Source of the DNA: Anaerolineae bacterium
Lineage (GTDB): Bacteria > Chloroflexota > Anaerolineae > Aggregatilineales > UBA2796
NCBI GenBank assembly: GCA_019637555.1
Contig: JAHBVK010000056.1
Span: 1-40,355 of the forward strand
Length of the DNA: 40,355 bases
Reading direction: 5' to 3'
A program made the translations under genes and the position numbers. Positions 1 to 7,934 of the stretch are shown here, piece after piece. Under the pieces are notes generated by a model. That model saw only the letters and a list, made by a program, of their open reading frames with translations, did no database searches and was not told where the DNA came from. Positions within the stretch are counted from its first letter, which is position 1, and each line of letters starts with the position of its first letter.

Positions 1-11
1 GAGGTACGTTT

Positions 12-191
12 ATGGATCGCAAAACTACGTCTGTTCGATTGAGTGACGATGCCAAGGAACTGATCACGGCATTGTCTAAAAAGCTTGGCGTTGCGCGTGG
101 TGGCATCGTTGAGTTGGCTATCCGCAGATTGGCGCAAGCTGAATATGTGGCGCTGCCTGCTAAGGATGAGTCCACTAAGGCCAAGAAGTAA
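12..191 (+). CDS. small ribbon-helix-helix-type DNA-binding protein
   Basis: A 59-residue ORF, with a GAGGT ribosome binding site at 1-5 and ATG at 12. The protein opens with a basic strand-like stretch (RKTTSVRLSD) followed by two predicted helices (AKELITALSKKLG and RGGIVELAIRRLA), the order expected for a CopG/Arc-type ribbon-helix-helix dimer, and ends in a lysine-rich tail. It stops 20 nt before the serine integrase start and is read in the same direction, so the two genes are probably co-transcribed. By analogy with other elements it could be a repressor or a recombination directionality factor; this is inference from position and size only. Family assignment rests on pattern, not on a named match. 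Confidence 0.7.
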   Translation: MDRKTTSVRLSDDAKELITALSKKLGVARGGIVELAIRRLAQAEYVALPAKDESTKAKK

Positions 192-211
192 CCTACATCC
201 GGGGGATCGCT

Positions 212-1972
212 ATGCCAGCAAAACGAGTTGCACTGTACGCACGGGTTAGCACTGATGTACAAGCCGAAAAGGGGTACAGCCTAGATGCACAAATGGATGC
301 ATTGCGGCTGGATGCTGCTACCAATGCACAACAGATCGTAGATGAGTTCCGCGACGATTACACCGGGCGGACTCTCAACCGTCCTGATTGGCAGCGGCTT
401 ATGCGTTTGGCGGAAACACGCAAGCTTGACGAGGTGGTTATCTTCAGCGTTGACCGCGCATCACGTACTGCGTTTGATGTTCTTAAACTGATAGCCGACT
501 TGAAGGTTTACGGCGTCTCTGTGCGGTTTCTAGACTTCGAGTATGAGGATAATCCGTTAGGGCGTCTGTTGCTGTACATCAAGGGTTTCACTGCCGAAAG
601 TGAAGCAGATCAGTTCAAGGAACGCAGTAAACGCGGTAAACGTGGGCGCGTTGCAAAAGGTCAACCGCTTCCTAGCATTGCAGTACCCTACGGTTATAAG
701 TACGTTTCACAGCGGCAAGCCGATGGTAAGAAGGGTGGGCAGTGGGAGATATACGAGAGTGAGGCGGCTATTGTCCGGCGCATCTTCAGGATGTACGTGG
801 TGGATCGTCTAGGGACTATCGCCATTGCTAATAAGCTTACTTTGGAGGGAATACCGAACCGATCCAATACCAGCGGTACTGCCAATATGAACCGCCGTAT
901 AAGGACAGGTTGGAGTCAGCAGACGGTGCTGGCAATCGTCTCTAATGAGGCTTACACGGGAACGGCGTACTATGGCAAAACACGACGGGAGGGGCGACGT
1001 AACCCTGAAACTGGCAAGGAATATACTGCTAAGGTTCAACAGCCCCGTGATCTGTGGCAACCGTTTGCAGTTCCAGCAATTATCGAAAAAGATGTGTTTG
1101 AGGCAGCACAGCGACTACGCAAGACCAACAGCAAAGTTGGGCAGCGAAATGTGCCTATCGACTACTGGTTACGTGGGAAGGTTCGTTGTACCTGCTGTGG
1201 CTACCTAATGCACGCTTTTACCCGCTGGCGTGATAAGGTGAGAATATATCAATGTCCGGGGCAAACTCGGCACAATACTCCCGATGGATTAGCCCCTACC
1301 TGTCGGTTTACTGTATTCGCTGCTGACCTCGAATCTCGCGTGTTAGACGCCATGATCGAACGTCTCTCACATCCGGCTGAAATCATCCGCGAATATTTAT
1401 CCAGCCACGAGCACCAGCATCTAGAACGTCAACGCATCACCGCTGCGCTGAATCTCCAGCGCAAGGAAGCAGCGGGCTATAAAGCGCTGCTATCTAGGAT
1501 GCTTGATAATGTACTCGTTACTGACTTCCCTTCGGAGATCATCTCCGACAAAGTAAAGCACACCACGCAGCTATTAAAGGACACAGAGGCGGAAATAGCT
1601 GATCTGGAAAAACAGTTAGGAGGTATTGAGGAGATAGGGGAGGTGCCCGATCTTACACAGTTTTTCCGGCAGATCGCGCGGAAACTGCGAACGGGCAATG
1701 CTGTAGAGCGTCGTATCATGGCTGATAAGCTAGGTATTGAAGTAGCCTTGAACCGTGATAACGCCGCTAAAACCTATACGGCGACCATCACTTACAAGGT
1801 AGATCCCGCCGTACATATCGAACCGCTTACACCTGATGCTGAAATGATTGCTACTGACCGCATAACTGAGCAATCCTTTGCAGCAAAACCGTATAGCGAC
1901 CCTGATGGTGATTTTGAGACCGACGCATATTCATGTGTCCGTTTTCGTCAAGAAACGACTCCGGCACAGTGA
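212..1972 (+). CDS. large serine recombinase (site-specific integrase) of element 1
   Basis: A 586-residue large serine integrase that would catalyse integration and excision of the element to its left. The N-terminal resolvase domain has the ALYARVS motif with the catalytic serine at residue 13 and the VDRASRT motif near 80. The Recombinase domain follows (about 160-300), then a zinc ribbon with CTCC near 326-329 and further cysteines near 349 and 365, then a long coiled coil around 400-470. ATG at 212 has a GGGGGAT ribosome binding site six nt upstream. The last ~14 codons run past the point where a host thioesterase gene (opposite strand) appears to begin, so the C-terminal tail of the integrase is probably encoded by host DNA and would differ in the excised form. 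Neighbours: RHH gene upstream, maf operon downstream on the other strand. Confidence 0.95.
   Translation: MPAKRVALYARVSTDVQAEKGYSLDAQMDALRLDAATNAQQIVDEFRDDYTGRTLNRPDWQRLMRLAETRKLDEVVIFSVDRASRTAFDVLKLIADLKVYGVSVRFLDFEYEDNPLGRLLLYIKGFTAESEADQFKERSKRGKRGRVAKGQPLPSIAVPYGYKYVSQRQADGKKGGQWEIYESEAAIVRRIFRMYVVDRLGTIAIANKLTLEGIPNRSNTSGTANMNRRIRTGWSQQTVLAIVSNEAYTGTAYYGKTRREGRRNPETGKEYTAKVQQPRDLWQPFAVPAIIEKDVFEAAQRLRKTNSKVGQRNVPIDYWLRGKVRCTCCGYLMHAFTRWRDKVRIYQCPGQTRHNTPDGLAPTCRFTVFAADLESRVLDAMIERLSHPAEIIREYLSSHEHQHLERQRITAALNLQRKEAAGYKALLSRMLDNVLVTDFPSEIISDKVKHTTQLLKDTEAEIADLEKQLGGIEEIGEVPDLTQFFRQIARKLRTGNAVERRIMADKLGIEVALNRDNAAKTYTATITYKVDPAVHIEPLTPDAEMIATDRITEQSFAAKPYSDPDGDFETDAYSCVRFRQETTPAQ
1918..1940. 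other. probable right attachment junction of element 1
   Basis: On the minus strand the thioesterase-like reading frame is recognisable up to the codons for GHMNMR (about 1930-1950) and then turns into unrelated residues (SQNHHQGRY). On the plus strand the same stretch lies inside the last codons of the serine integrase. Large serine integrases normally lie next to their attachment site with the gene end facing it. The exact crossover dinucleotide cannot be fixed because the other junction is outside the window. Confidence 0.55.
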
Positions 1973-2030
1973 TCTGATAGAGCGGCTTGAGCGCGGTGAT
2001 CTTAGCGAGTGGGATTGTCGGTGGTTTCAT
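1930..2030 (-). pseudogene. 5' fragment of an acyl-CoA thioesterase-like (hotdog) gene cut by element 1
   Basis: The ATG at 2030 overlaps the maf stop codon as TGATG, a classical translational-coupling arrangement, so the start is very likely real. The first residues include VPESFLDENGHMNMR, which matches the N-terminal motif of hotdog thioesterases (VP..WLDYNGHMN...), where the Asp/Asn-Gly-His region contributes to the active site. After that the frame continues for about 25 unrelated codons and stops at 1851. A normal family member is about 130-170 residues, so roughly four fifths of the gene are missing. The rest should lie beyond the left end of element 1, outside the window. Loss of function in the integrated state is inferred. 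Confidence 0.7.
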
Positions 2031-2659
2031 CAGGACTCGAAGTGGAACTGACAAGGTAGATTTTCAGCGGAGCAAACATGACCATCTCGCAGCGTGATGT
2101 GATGCTTTGCCAGCAGACTACGCACCGCGCACATCGGCAGTCCGACAACGTTAGTGTAGCAACCGTGTAAATGATCGACGGGATGGAAACTGCGACTCTG
2201 GATGGCGTAGCTGCCTGCTTTACCCATCGGATCACCAGAAGCAACATAGGCAGCGATCTCTTCATCACTGTAGTCGCGCATATGGACTTCGGTGCTGATC
2301 ACTTGCGTTTCGATTTCACCGGAGTCGGTATCCAACGCGGTGACGCCGGAATGCACATAATGGACACGCGCCCGAAGCCGCTGAATCATGCGCTCGGCAT
2401 CGGCAGGGTCCTCCGGTTTGCCGAGGATCTCGCCATTATCAGCAACCGTTGTATCCGCAGTGAGGATCACACCGCGCAGTCCCTGTGACGCTACCGCCTG
2501 TGCTTTTTCGCGGCTCAGCCTCAGCACGTATTCAGCGGCAGGTTCGTCCGCATGCGGTGTCTCGTCGATATCGGGACGGGCAGGATCGAAGGTTAGTCCC
2601 GCTTCTTTCAGGAGTTGATGTCGCCGTGCTGAGGTGGAACCGAGAATGAGATGTTTCAT
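2030..2659 (-). CDS. maf: Maf-family nucleotide pyrophosphatase
   Basis: A 209-residue Maf/Ham1-fold protein that hydrolyses non-canonical or modified nucleoside triphosphates to monophosphate and pyrophosphate; some members affect septum formation. Visible family motifs are the N-terminal GSTSARRHQLL loop, DIDETP near residue 30, the SREKAQA helix near 49, the catalytic region TADTTV near 68, GKPEDPADA near 80, and the C-terminal GSYAIQ and VVGLPM motifs. The usual length is 190-210, so the gene is intact. It is followed with a 1-nt overlap by a truncated thioesterase gene; the pair was probably an operon. It is separated from slyD upstream by a strong hairpin terminator. Confidence 0.93.
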   Translation of the reverse strand: MKHLILGSTSARRHQLLKEAGLTFDPARPDIDETPHADEPAAEYVLRLSREKAQAVASQGLRGVILTADTTVADNGEILGKPEDPADAERMIQRLRARVHYVHSGVTALDTDSGEIETQVISTEVHMRDYSDEEIAAYVASGDPMGKAGSYAIQSRSFHPVDHLHGCYTNVVGLPMCAVRSLLAKHHITLRDGHVCSAENLPCQFHFES

Positions 2660-2686
2660 GTGTTGGTACTAGATTCTAAAACCAAA

Positions 2687-2706
2687 CCCGGAGCGATTGC
2701 TCCGGG
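2687..2706 (-). terminator. Rho-independent terminator after slyD
   Basis: Perfect 8-bp stem CCCGGAGC/GCTCCGGG with a 4-nt loop. Read on the minus strand it is followed by TTTGGTTTT. It lies between the slyD stop (2738) and the maf start (2659), so it should separate these two genes transcriptionally. Confidence 0.75.
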
Positions 2707-2737
2707 CTAACTACTCCACAAATGAGATGAGCGAAGA

Positions 2738-3313
2738 CTAGGCTTCGTCCTCATCTTCATCCTCATCATCTTCGTAATCGAAATCGTCATCCTCATCGAG
2801 GTCTTCATCGTAGAATTCGTCCTCATCCTCGTCCATCAGCAGGCTGTGCGGATGTCCGTGATCAAGTTCTTCTTCATCCGCCTCGCGGATGCCGACAACT
2901 TCTACGCTAAAGTGCAACTTCTGACCTGCCAGCGGATGATTGAAGTCCAGCTTGACCTGATCCTTGCTGATCTCGCGGACAATTGCTTCTTCAAGGAAGC
3001 CTTCTTCGTCCGTGACGGCGATGGTCATGCCCAGCGTCAACATCAAGTCCTTGGGCAGGTCGGCGCGATCTACGACTTCCACATATTCGGGATCGTACTC
3101 GCCATAGCCATCAGCAGGAGCGACCTCGACCTCTTTCTTATCGCCCACCTTCAAGCCATCAAGTTCATGCTCTAGCCCCGGAACGATATTGTCTGCACCA
3201 TGCAGATACTCTAGGGGATCGTCTTCGGGCGAGGCATCTACCAGTTCGCCATTGGCAAGGCGAAGCGTATAGGCGATGCTGACAACCATCCCGTCTTTTA
3301 CTACATCTGTCAT
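2738..3313 (-). CDS. slyD: FKBP-type peptidyl-prolyl isomerase, SlyD-like
   Basis: A 191-residue cytoplasmic prolyl isomerase and chaperone of the SlyD type. The FKBP domain spans about residues 1-75 and 125-145, with VVSIAYTLR at the start, the flap region PLEYLHGADNIVPGLEHEL and the VEVAPADGYGEYDPE motif. The insert-in-flap chaperone domain (about 75-125) includes FNHPLAGQKLHFSVEV at its exit. After residue 150 there is a very acidic tail of Asp/Glu runs with a few His (HGHPH), in the place where SlyD of enterobacteria carries a metal-binding His/Cys tail; here it is mostly acidic, so metal binding may be weak. It has its own predicted extended -10 promoter and a terminator, so it is probably monocistronic. 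Confidence 0.93.
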   Translation of the reverse strand: MTDVVKDGMVVSIAYTLRLANGELVDASPEDDPLEYLHGADNIVPGLEHELDGLKVGDKKEVEVAPADGYGEYDPEYVEVVDRADLPKDLMLTLGMTIAVTDEEGFLEEAIVREISKDQVKLDFNHPLAGQKLHFSVEVVGIREADEEELDHGHPHSLLMDEDEDEFYDEDLDEDDDFDYEDDEDEDEDEA

Positions 3314-3359
3314 ACTTGGATCAAAACCTTTCTGCGGGCGTTAGCGCCCTAACCGGGCG

Positions 3360-3368
3360 ATCATAACA
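3360..3368 (-). promoter_or_regulatory. candidate extended -10 promoter for slyD
   Basis: On the minus strand TGT-TATGAT forms an extended -10 element about 47 nt before the slyD start. No good -35 is seen. A short GGGCG/CGCCC hairpin lies between it and the gene (3337-3350). Nothing else is evident in the 346-nt gap to the FHA gene except the promoter at 3531. Confidence 0.45.
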
Positions 3369-3530
3369 CAACCGCGTTGCTGATTCTATGATCAGTTCTG
3401 CTCAACAGACTATAAACGATTCGTGTTAAAACGACATTACCATGTATTGGCAAATGAAACGGCGGGAACGGCTTTATCACCGGAGCAGCATTAGCGCCTT
3501 AACGGTGCGTAATAGTGGGGCTGGCAGACG

Positions 3531-3559
3531 TTGACAGACCTTGTCGATCTCCGTATACT
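3531..3559 (+). promoter_or_regulatory. sigma70 promoter for the FHA-protein operon
   Basis: Consensus -35 TTGACA at 3531-3536, a 17-bp spacer, and -10 TATACT at 3554-3559. Transcription should start near 3566, leaving a 5' leader of about 95 nt before the ATG at 3661. Confidence 0.8.
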
Positions 3560-3660
3560 CGCTCCATTAACGCGCGATGAGGGAGCGTTGCAGTGTGCTG
3601 TGCCGTGCGTGCTGCATGGCGGCTGTATCGCGCAGGGGACTCATCTCAGGAGGCAGCGTC

Positions 3661-4410
3661 ATGCAAAGCACCGGCAGCTTCCGGCTGATCGTTCGCCGAG
3701 GCCCGCAACCCAACCAAATCTATGAGCTGAACAAAGACATCATCACGTTGGGACGCGACATTACCAACGACATCGTGATTAACGATCCAGAAGTCAGCCG
3801 ACATCACACTCGCATGACACGAGGTGCGGGTGGTTATACATTAGAAGATTTAGGCTCAACAAACGGTACGTTCATCAATGGACAACGCCTGACGGGAGCG
3901 CGTCCGTTATCCAGCGGCGATCTGGTCAGTCTGGGCGAGACAGTGACTCTGGCATATGAATCAACTCTGCCAGCAGGCATGGGCGAAAATGTCGCGCCCA
4001 CGATCATGAGTTCGATCCCTTCGTCACCAGCGCCAACACCTGCTCCGACAGTGGCACAGCAGTCACCCTATCAGCAGCAGCAGCCATCGAGCATGGCAAG
4101 CGGCTATAGTCCAGCGCCAGCACCTACATACCAGCCACAACCACAGGCATCACAGCCGCAGCAGTACGGCAATTCGTACTCGCCGCCACCACCGCCACCG
4201 CCGCAGTATCAGTACGCCGATCAGTCCACCATGCCGCCTTCCACCTCCGCAGGACTAAGCCGTTGGTTCTTCCTCGGTTGCGGCTGCTTGATCGTACTGT
4301 GCGTCATCGTTACCGTTGTAGCTCTGGTCTATATCGATAGCAATAATCTTTATTGCAGCACACCACTGGTTAGAGATGCGGTCGATTTGATCTTTAATAG
4401 CTGCCCATAA
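3661..4410 (+). CDS. FHA-domain membrane protein
   Basis: A 249-residue protein. ATG at 3661 is chosen because AGGAGG lies at 3648-3653; the frame is open further upstream but without a better signal. The FHA domain fills about residues 8-100, with the phosphothreonine-binding signature GRD (31-33), SRHH (46-49) and DLGSTNGTFING (63-74). A Pro/Gln-rich linker follows (about 105-195), then a single membrane helix (about 203-225) and a short tail with two cysteines. FHA domains bind phosphothreonine, so this protein probably reads the output of a Ser/Thr kinase such as the one at 16283. Unusually for FHA proteins the anchor is C-terminal, putting the FHA domain in the cytoplasm. It shares an operon with the TPR-membrane gene 33 nt downstream. 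Confidence 0.9.
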   Translation: MQSTGSFRLIVRRGPQPNQIYELNKDIITLGRDITNDIVINDPEVSRHHTRMTRGAGGYTLEDLGSTNGTFINGQRLTGARPLSSGDLVSLGETVTLAYESTLPAGMGENVAPTIMSSIPSSPAPTPAPTVAQQSPYQQQQPSSMASGYSPAPAPTYQPQPQASQPQQYGNSYSPPPPPPPQYQYADQSTMPPSTSAGLSRWFFLGCGCLIVLCVIVTVVALVYIDSNNLYCSTPLVRDAVDLIFNSCP

Positions 4411-4443
4411 ACATTTGGTTAAGCGGAACGGACATAAAGAGCT

Positions 4444-5526
4444 ATGGCTCTCACAGAACAGATACAAGAAGGCATCCGTGCCCTACAGGCGGGACAACGC
4501 GAAGAAGCACGCGGCTATTTCGCACAGGCAGTCCGCGAAGATCGTCAGAACGAGGATGCGTGGCTGTATTTGGGCTTGACGCTTGACGATCCACAGCGCA
4601 AGCGGCAGGCTTATGAGCAGGTATTGAAGCTCAATCCGGCGAATGAGAAGGCACGGCTGCAACTCGCCAAAATGGGCGTGTCCACCAATCCGCCCAAAGT
4701 ACTCGAGCCAGAGATTAGCGAAGGCAATTCGCTGGTTGAATCGACGGGCGCGTTTAAGATCATGTCCGACGAACCGGAGACCACCGCACCGCCGAAAGCC
4801 TCCGGTCCTAACCTGTGGGATCGCTTTAGATCGCTGTTTACCACGCCGATGCGCACGCCCTTCTCCATTGACGGCGCACCACCGATGATTACCATTAGCG
4901 GGCTGATGTCCAAGTGGTCACGCATGGGCATGGCTGCGCTTCGTCAACTGCTGACGGGTAAACTGGCGGACATTGACAGTTCCGGTTCGCAGCCGACGAC
5001 GTGGGATGTGGTAATGCCAATCGCGGCTGCCGCCTTTCTATTCGGCGCGTCGGAATTCATCGGCAAACTGCTGATTGGGATCTTCAACTTGAGCGTGGGC
5101 GGCATATTGGTTACACCGATCTTTGCGGCGCTGCTGGCTGCCAGCGCGATTGCCGTGGGCTTGATGGTGGGCGGTTACAGCGGTCAGCTTTATCTGGAGA
5201 ACCAGAAGTCTAAGGTCGAGCTGCGCAGTTACCTGAGCTATTACGGCAACGCCATCCTCGGCGCTATAACGGCGGAGTCGATATTGCGATTGGTTGGCTA
5301 TGTGCTTATAGCCATCACGCGTAACGGCGGCATCAGTTTCTTGCTCACCGTACTATCCATTCTGCTTACCTTCTTCGTCGGTTATCTGCTCAAACCGAAA
5401 TTACAAAGCCATTACGAACTGCCAGAGAACTCCGCGTTGATCGGCACCGTTTTAACAGTTGCTGGCGGATGGATTGTGGGACGTATCTTATTGGTTGTGT
5501 TAGGAGCGATATTCCGAATCGGCTAG
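4444..5526 (+). CDS. TPR-containing multi-spanning membrane protein (Yip1-like)
   Basis: 360 residues. The first ~77 residues form two tetratricopeptide-like helix pairs (AGQREEARGYFAQAVREDR and DAWLYLGLTLDD...AYEQVLKLNPANEKA). A soluble linker of about 100 residues follows. The C-terminal half (about 185-360) holds four or five hydrophobic helices rich in Gly, Ala and Ile, resembling Yip1-domain proteins. The function is unknown; TPRs suggest a protein partner, and co-transcription with the FHA gene suggests a membrane assembly under phosphorylation control. No strong ribosome binding site precedes ATG 4444, so translation may be coupled to the upstream gene. Confidence 0.85.
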   Translation: MALTEQIQEGIRALQAGQREEARGYFAQAVREDRQNEDAWLYLGLTLDDPQRKRQAYEQVLKLNPANEKARLQLAKMGVSTNPPKVLEPEISEGNSLVESTGAFKIMSDEPETTAPPKASGPNLWDRFRSLFTTPMRTPFSIDGAPPMITISGLMSKWSRMGMAALRQLLTGKLADIDSSGSQPTTWDVVMPIAAAAFLFGASEFIGKLLIGIFNLSVGGILVTPIFAALLAASAIAVGLMVGGYSGQLYLENQKSKVELRSYLSYYGNAILGAITAESILRLVGYVLIAITRNGGISFLLTVLSILLTFFVGYLLKPKLQSHYELPENSALIGTVLTVAGGWIVGRILLVVLGAIFRIG

Positions 5527-5553
5527 TTTTGATACTCCTGTGATCAATGGATA

Positions 5554-5562
5554 TGTTACAAT
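5554..5562 (+). promoter_or_regulatory. candidate extended -10 promoter for the histidine kinase
   Basis: TGT-TACAAT at 5554-5562, a TGn extended -10, in the gap between the TPR gene and the kinase. No convincing -35. The predicted leader is about 100 nt. Confidence 0.4.
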
Positions 5563-5669
5563 ACGGCGACTAAGATAAAAATGGTCATAGTCGTTGCTCG
5601 CCCCCATCAATTAATCTTCTCCTATAAGGCGACAACAACTCCATATAGCTAAACGGGGCAACGTAGCCA

Positions 5670-6827
5670 ATGAAAAAGAAACGCCCGGAGGCTGACCTTC
5701 TGGGACATATCCTCGATCCAATTTTGATCATCAATGGCGATTATCAAATTACTTACGCCAACGATGCCGCTAGCGTTTTATTCCCTGATTCAGTTGGTCA
5801 GAGATTACAGGAAATACTGCCCGACGGTGACGGTATTTTCGCTGCTCTGGCGGCTAACATCGATCTGCCACCTGTTGAGTGGCAGAATGGAGATGGATTA
5901 ATCTTCTCCGTGCGCGTTTCCGCACTCGACACAAGTAGTAGTGCTAACGGCAATGGTGATGGCGCTGCTGATGATGAAACAGGTTTCCTGCTGCTGTTCC
6001 GCGATGTGACACGTTATCGCAAACAGCTTCAAGAAATGTCTACGTTCGTCGGTACGTTGGCGCATGATCTGCGTACACCGTTGACCTACATGAGTGGCTT
6101 TGCCAGCATGATCCCGATGGTTGGCGATTTGAATGACAAGCAAAAGGGCTTTCAGGAAAAGATCACGACAGGGATCAATCAGCTTGCCGATCTGGTAGAA
6201 AAGGTGCTGGACGTCCGTAAGCTGGACGACGAAGGTAACTACCAACTGCACCGAGAACCCGCCGATGTGGTTAAGTTAGTCAGCGATGTAATCAGCACGC
6301 ACAGTAACGCCGCTGAGAAGAAGACGCTGACCTTGCAGGCGGAAATCGATCCTGATTTGCCGATTCTGAACCTCGATGAGATGATGCTGAAGCGTGCAAT
6401 CAACAATCTGGTTGATAACGCGGTCAAGTACACGCCGAACAGCGGCAAGATCACCTTGATCGCGGAGATCCACGACAATCATCTGATCCTTGCAGTGCGC
6501 GACACGGGCTTAGGGATTTCTGCCGAAAACAAGAAGAAGTTGTTCGGTCAGTTCCAGCGCATTCGGCGCAAAGAGCATATGCAGATCAAGGGAAGCGGCT
6601 TGGGCTTGTACATTGTCAAGGCAGTGGCAGTACGTCACGGTGGCGATGCATGGGTGGAAAGCAAGGAGGGGGCAGGCAGCACCTTCTACATCAGCATTCC
6701 GCTATCCGGCAGCAATCTGATCAATGCGGCTGAAGGTCACGATGAGGTTCACGGTACAGCGAACGTACACCACGAACAATCAGAGCCGACACAAGAGGTC
6801 GAGCCACAGACGGATAATTTGACGTAG
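5670..6827 (+). CDS. PAS-domain sensor histidine kinase
   Basis: 385 residues, no membrane helix, so a cytoplasmic kinase. An N-terminal PAS domain (about 8-115) is followed by a HisKA dimerisation domain with phospho-acceptor His132 in LAHDLRTPL. The HATPase domain shows the N box (NNLVDNAVKYTP), G1 (VRDTGLGIS), F box region (FGQFQRI) and G2 (GSGLGLYIVK). The last ~40 residues are a polar tail with His and Glu. It would sense a cytoplasmic signal through PAS and phosphorylate a response regulator, but no regulator gene is adjacent, so it is an orphan kinase here. A strong terminator lies ~85 nt downstream. Confidence 0.94.
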   Translation: MKKKRPEADLLGHILDPILIINGDYQITYANDAASVLFPDSVGQRLQEILPDGDGIFAALAANIDLPPVEWQNGDGLIFSVRVSALDTSSSANGNGDGAADDETGFLLLFRDVTRYRKQLQEMSTFVGTLAHDLRTPLTYMSGFASMIPMVGDLNDKQKGFQEKITTGINQLADLVEKVLDVRKLDDEGNYQLHREPADVVKLVSDVISTHSNAAEKKTLTLQAEIDPDLPILNLDEMMLKRAINNLVDNAVKYTPNSGKITLIAEIHDNHLILAVRDTGLGISAENKKKLFGQFQRIRRKEHMQIKGSGLGLYIVKAVAVRHGGDAWVESKEGAGSTFYISIPLSGSNLINAAEGHDEVHGTANVHHEQSEPTQEVEPQTDNLT

Positions 6828-6912
6828 GGATCATCGGTGATCGGTGTTCCCGGCAATGAATTGCCGGGCTGAACGAACGAAGTCCCTGCGGGACTCCAGA
6901 TAATAAATAGCT

Positions 6913-6952
6913 ACGAGGGGTAGAACTTGATTAGTTCTACCCCTCGTTTTTT
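6913..6952. terminator. strong bidirectional terminator between convergent genes
   Basis: A perfect 14-bp stem (6913-6926 with 6934-6947) around a 7-nt loop, followed by a run of T to 6952. It serves the histidine kinase transcript and lies right at the end of the convergent hydrolase gene. Confidence 0.92.
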
Positions 6953-7742
6953 ATGCCATTACACCGGATTCGGGCTGCTTCTCGCCTTTGATGAACGCCA
7001 TCACGCGACGCCATGCGTCGGCAGAAGCGTCAGCGAAATCGGCTGCGCGGCGATCAAAGAAGCTGTGGGGAGCACCCGCGTAGATTTCGATGTGGTGCGA
7101 GACTCCGGCTTTATCTAAGCGATCATCGAGTTCGCGGACAAGGTTTTCGGGGATACCGGGATCGGCACCGCCAAACAAGCCTAAGACAGGATAGATAATG
7201 CGCTCGGCATTATCCAGCGCTGTGCCTGAGCCACCGAAATCACGTTTGAAGCCAGCATAGAAGGGGATCACGCCTGCAAACTTGAAATCGGGATTGGTGG
7301 CAGTCAGCAGCGCCAGCGTTCCACCCATGCAGAAGCCGATGACGAAGGTGGGACGCTGCGGATCGTATTGCATCCGCAGGTAGTCGAGTGCGGCGTGGAC
7401 ATCAGCGGAGAAGCTGTTCAGCGTCATCTGATCGACGTGGGGCATAAACTCGAAGCCTTCGGCGCGGGAGGACATGCCCGCCGTACGTCCGAAGTAATCG
7501 AGCGCCAGCGCCGTCACGCCGATCTCGGCAAAGCGTCGCGCTAGTTCCTTATAGAACTCATGCAAGCCGCGCACATCGGGATAAATGATCACCTGTACTG
7601 TTGGCTGCTGCGACTGTTCCGGTACTGCCAAGTAAGCTGAAAACTGATTGCCGTCAGCCGATGCCAGTACGATGTCCTCGGCGTGATACGCCCCCGTTTG
7701 TCCCGGCGGTAATGGTGGTTTGGCTTCATCATCATAGCACAT
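6951..7742 (-). CDS. dienelactone hydrolase family protein
   Basis: 263 residues from ATG at 7742, which has GGGGAGA eight to nine nt upstream; the longer frame to 7802 lacks a signal. Alpha/beta hydrolase fold of the dienelactone hydrolase family, which opens cyclic esters or acts on other small carboxyl esters. The catalytic triad is visible: nucleophile Cys in GFCMGG, acid Asp in FGGADPGIP, and His in YAGAPHSFFD. The real substrate cannot be told. No operon partner: the terminator at 6913 lies at its 3' end and the F0 ATP synthase operon terminator lies upstream. A catalytically broken relative is at 18577. Confidence 0.92.
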   Translation of the reverse strand: MCYDDEAKPPLPPGQTGAYHAEDIVLASADGNQFSAYLAVPEQSQQPTVQVIIYPDVRGLHEFYKELARRFAEIGVTALALDYFGRTAGMSSRAEGFEFMPHVDQMTLNSFSADVHAALDYLRMQYDPQRPTFVIGFCMGGTLALLTATNPDFKFAGVIPFYAGFKRDFGGSGTALDNAERIIYPVLGLFGGADPGIPENLVRELDDRLDKAGVSHHIEIYAGAPHSFFDRRAADFADASADAWRRVMAFIKGEKQPESGVMA

Positions 7743-7870
7743 AAGAAGTTCTCCCCATGAAGCTGCTGACTGTGAATATATTGAGTGCGATGTGGACTGC
7801 ATAAGCCACTATAGCCCACAGGATGGGATTTGGCGAGAAGGCTAATCCGGGGATCCGTAGTCAGGGGATA

Positions 7871-7906
7871 CAAAATGAGCCGATGATCGTGTGATCCTCG
7901 GCTCAT
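7871..7906 (-). terminator. Rho-independent terminator of the F0 ATP synthase operon
   Basis: Inverted repeat ATGAGCCGA (7875-7883) with TCGGCTCAT (7898-7906), extended inside by GATC/GATC. Read on the minus strand it is followed by TTTTGT. It lies 29 nt after the last operon gene. Confidence 0.82.
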
Positions 7907-7934
7907 CTGTTGCTTTTTCTAGCAGACTAGTGAA

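Noticed and set aside
1851..2030. A complete small minus-strand gene
   Set aside because: Only the first ~35 codons resemble a thioesterase; the rest is antisense to the integrase, so it is treated as a truncated gene.
3577..3660. N-terminal extension of the FHA protein
   Set aside because: This would place the perfect AGGAGG site within the gene, and the extra residues are Cys/Arg-rich and unlike FHA N termini.
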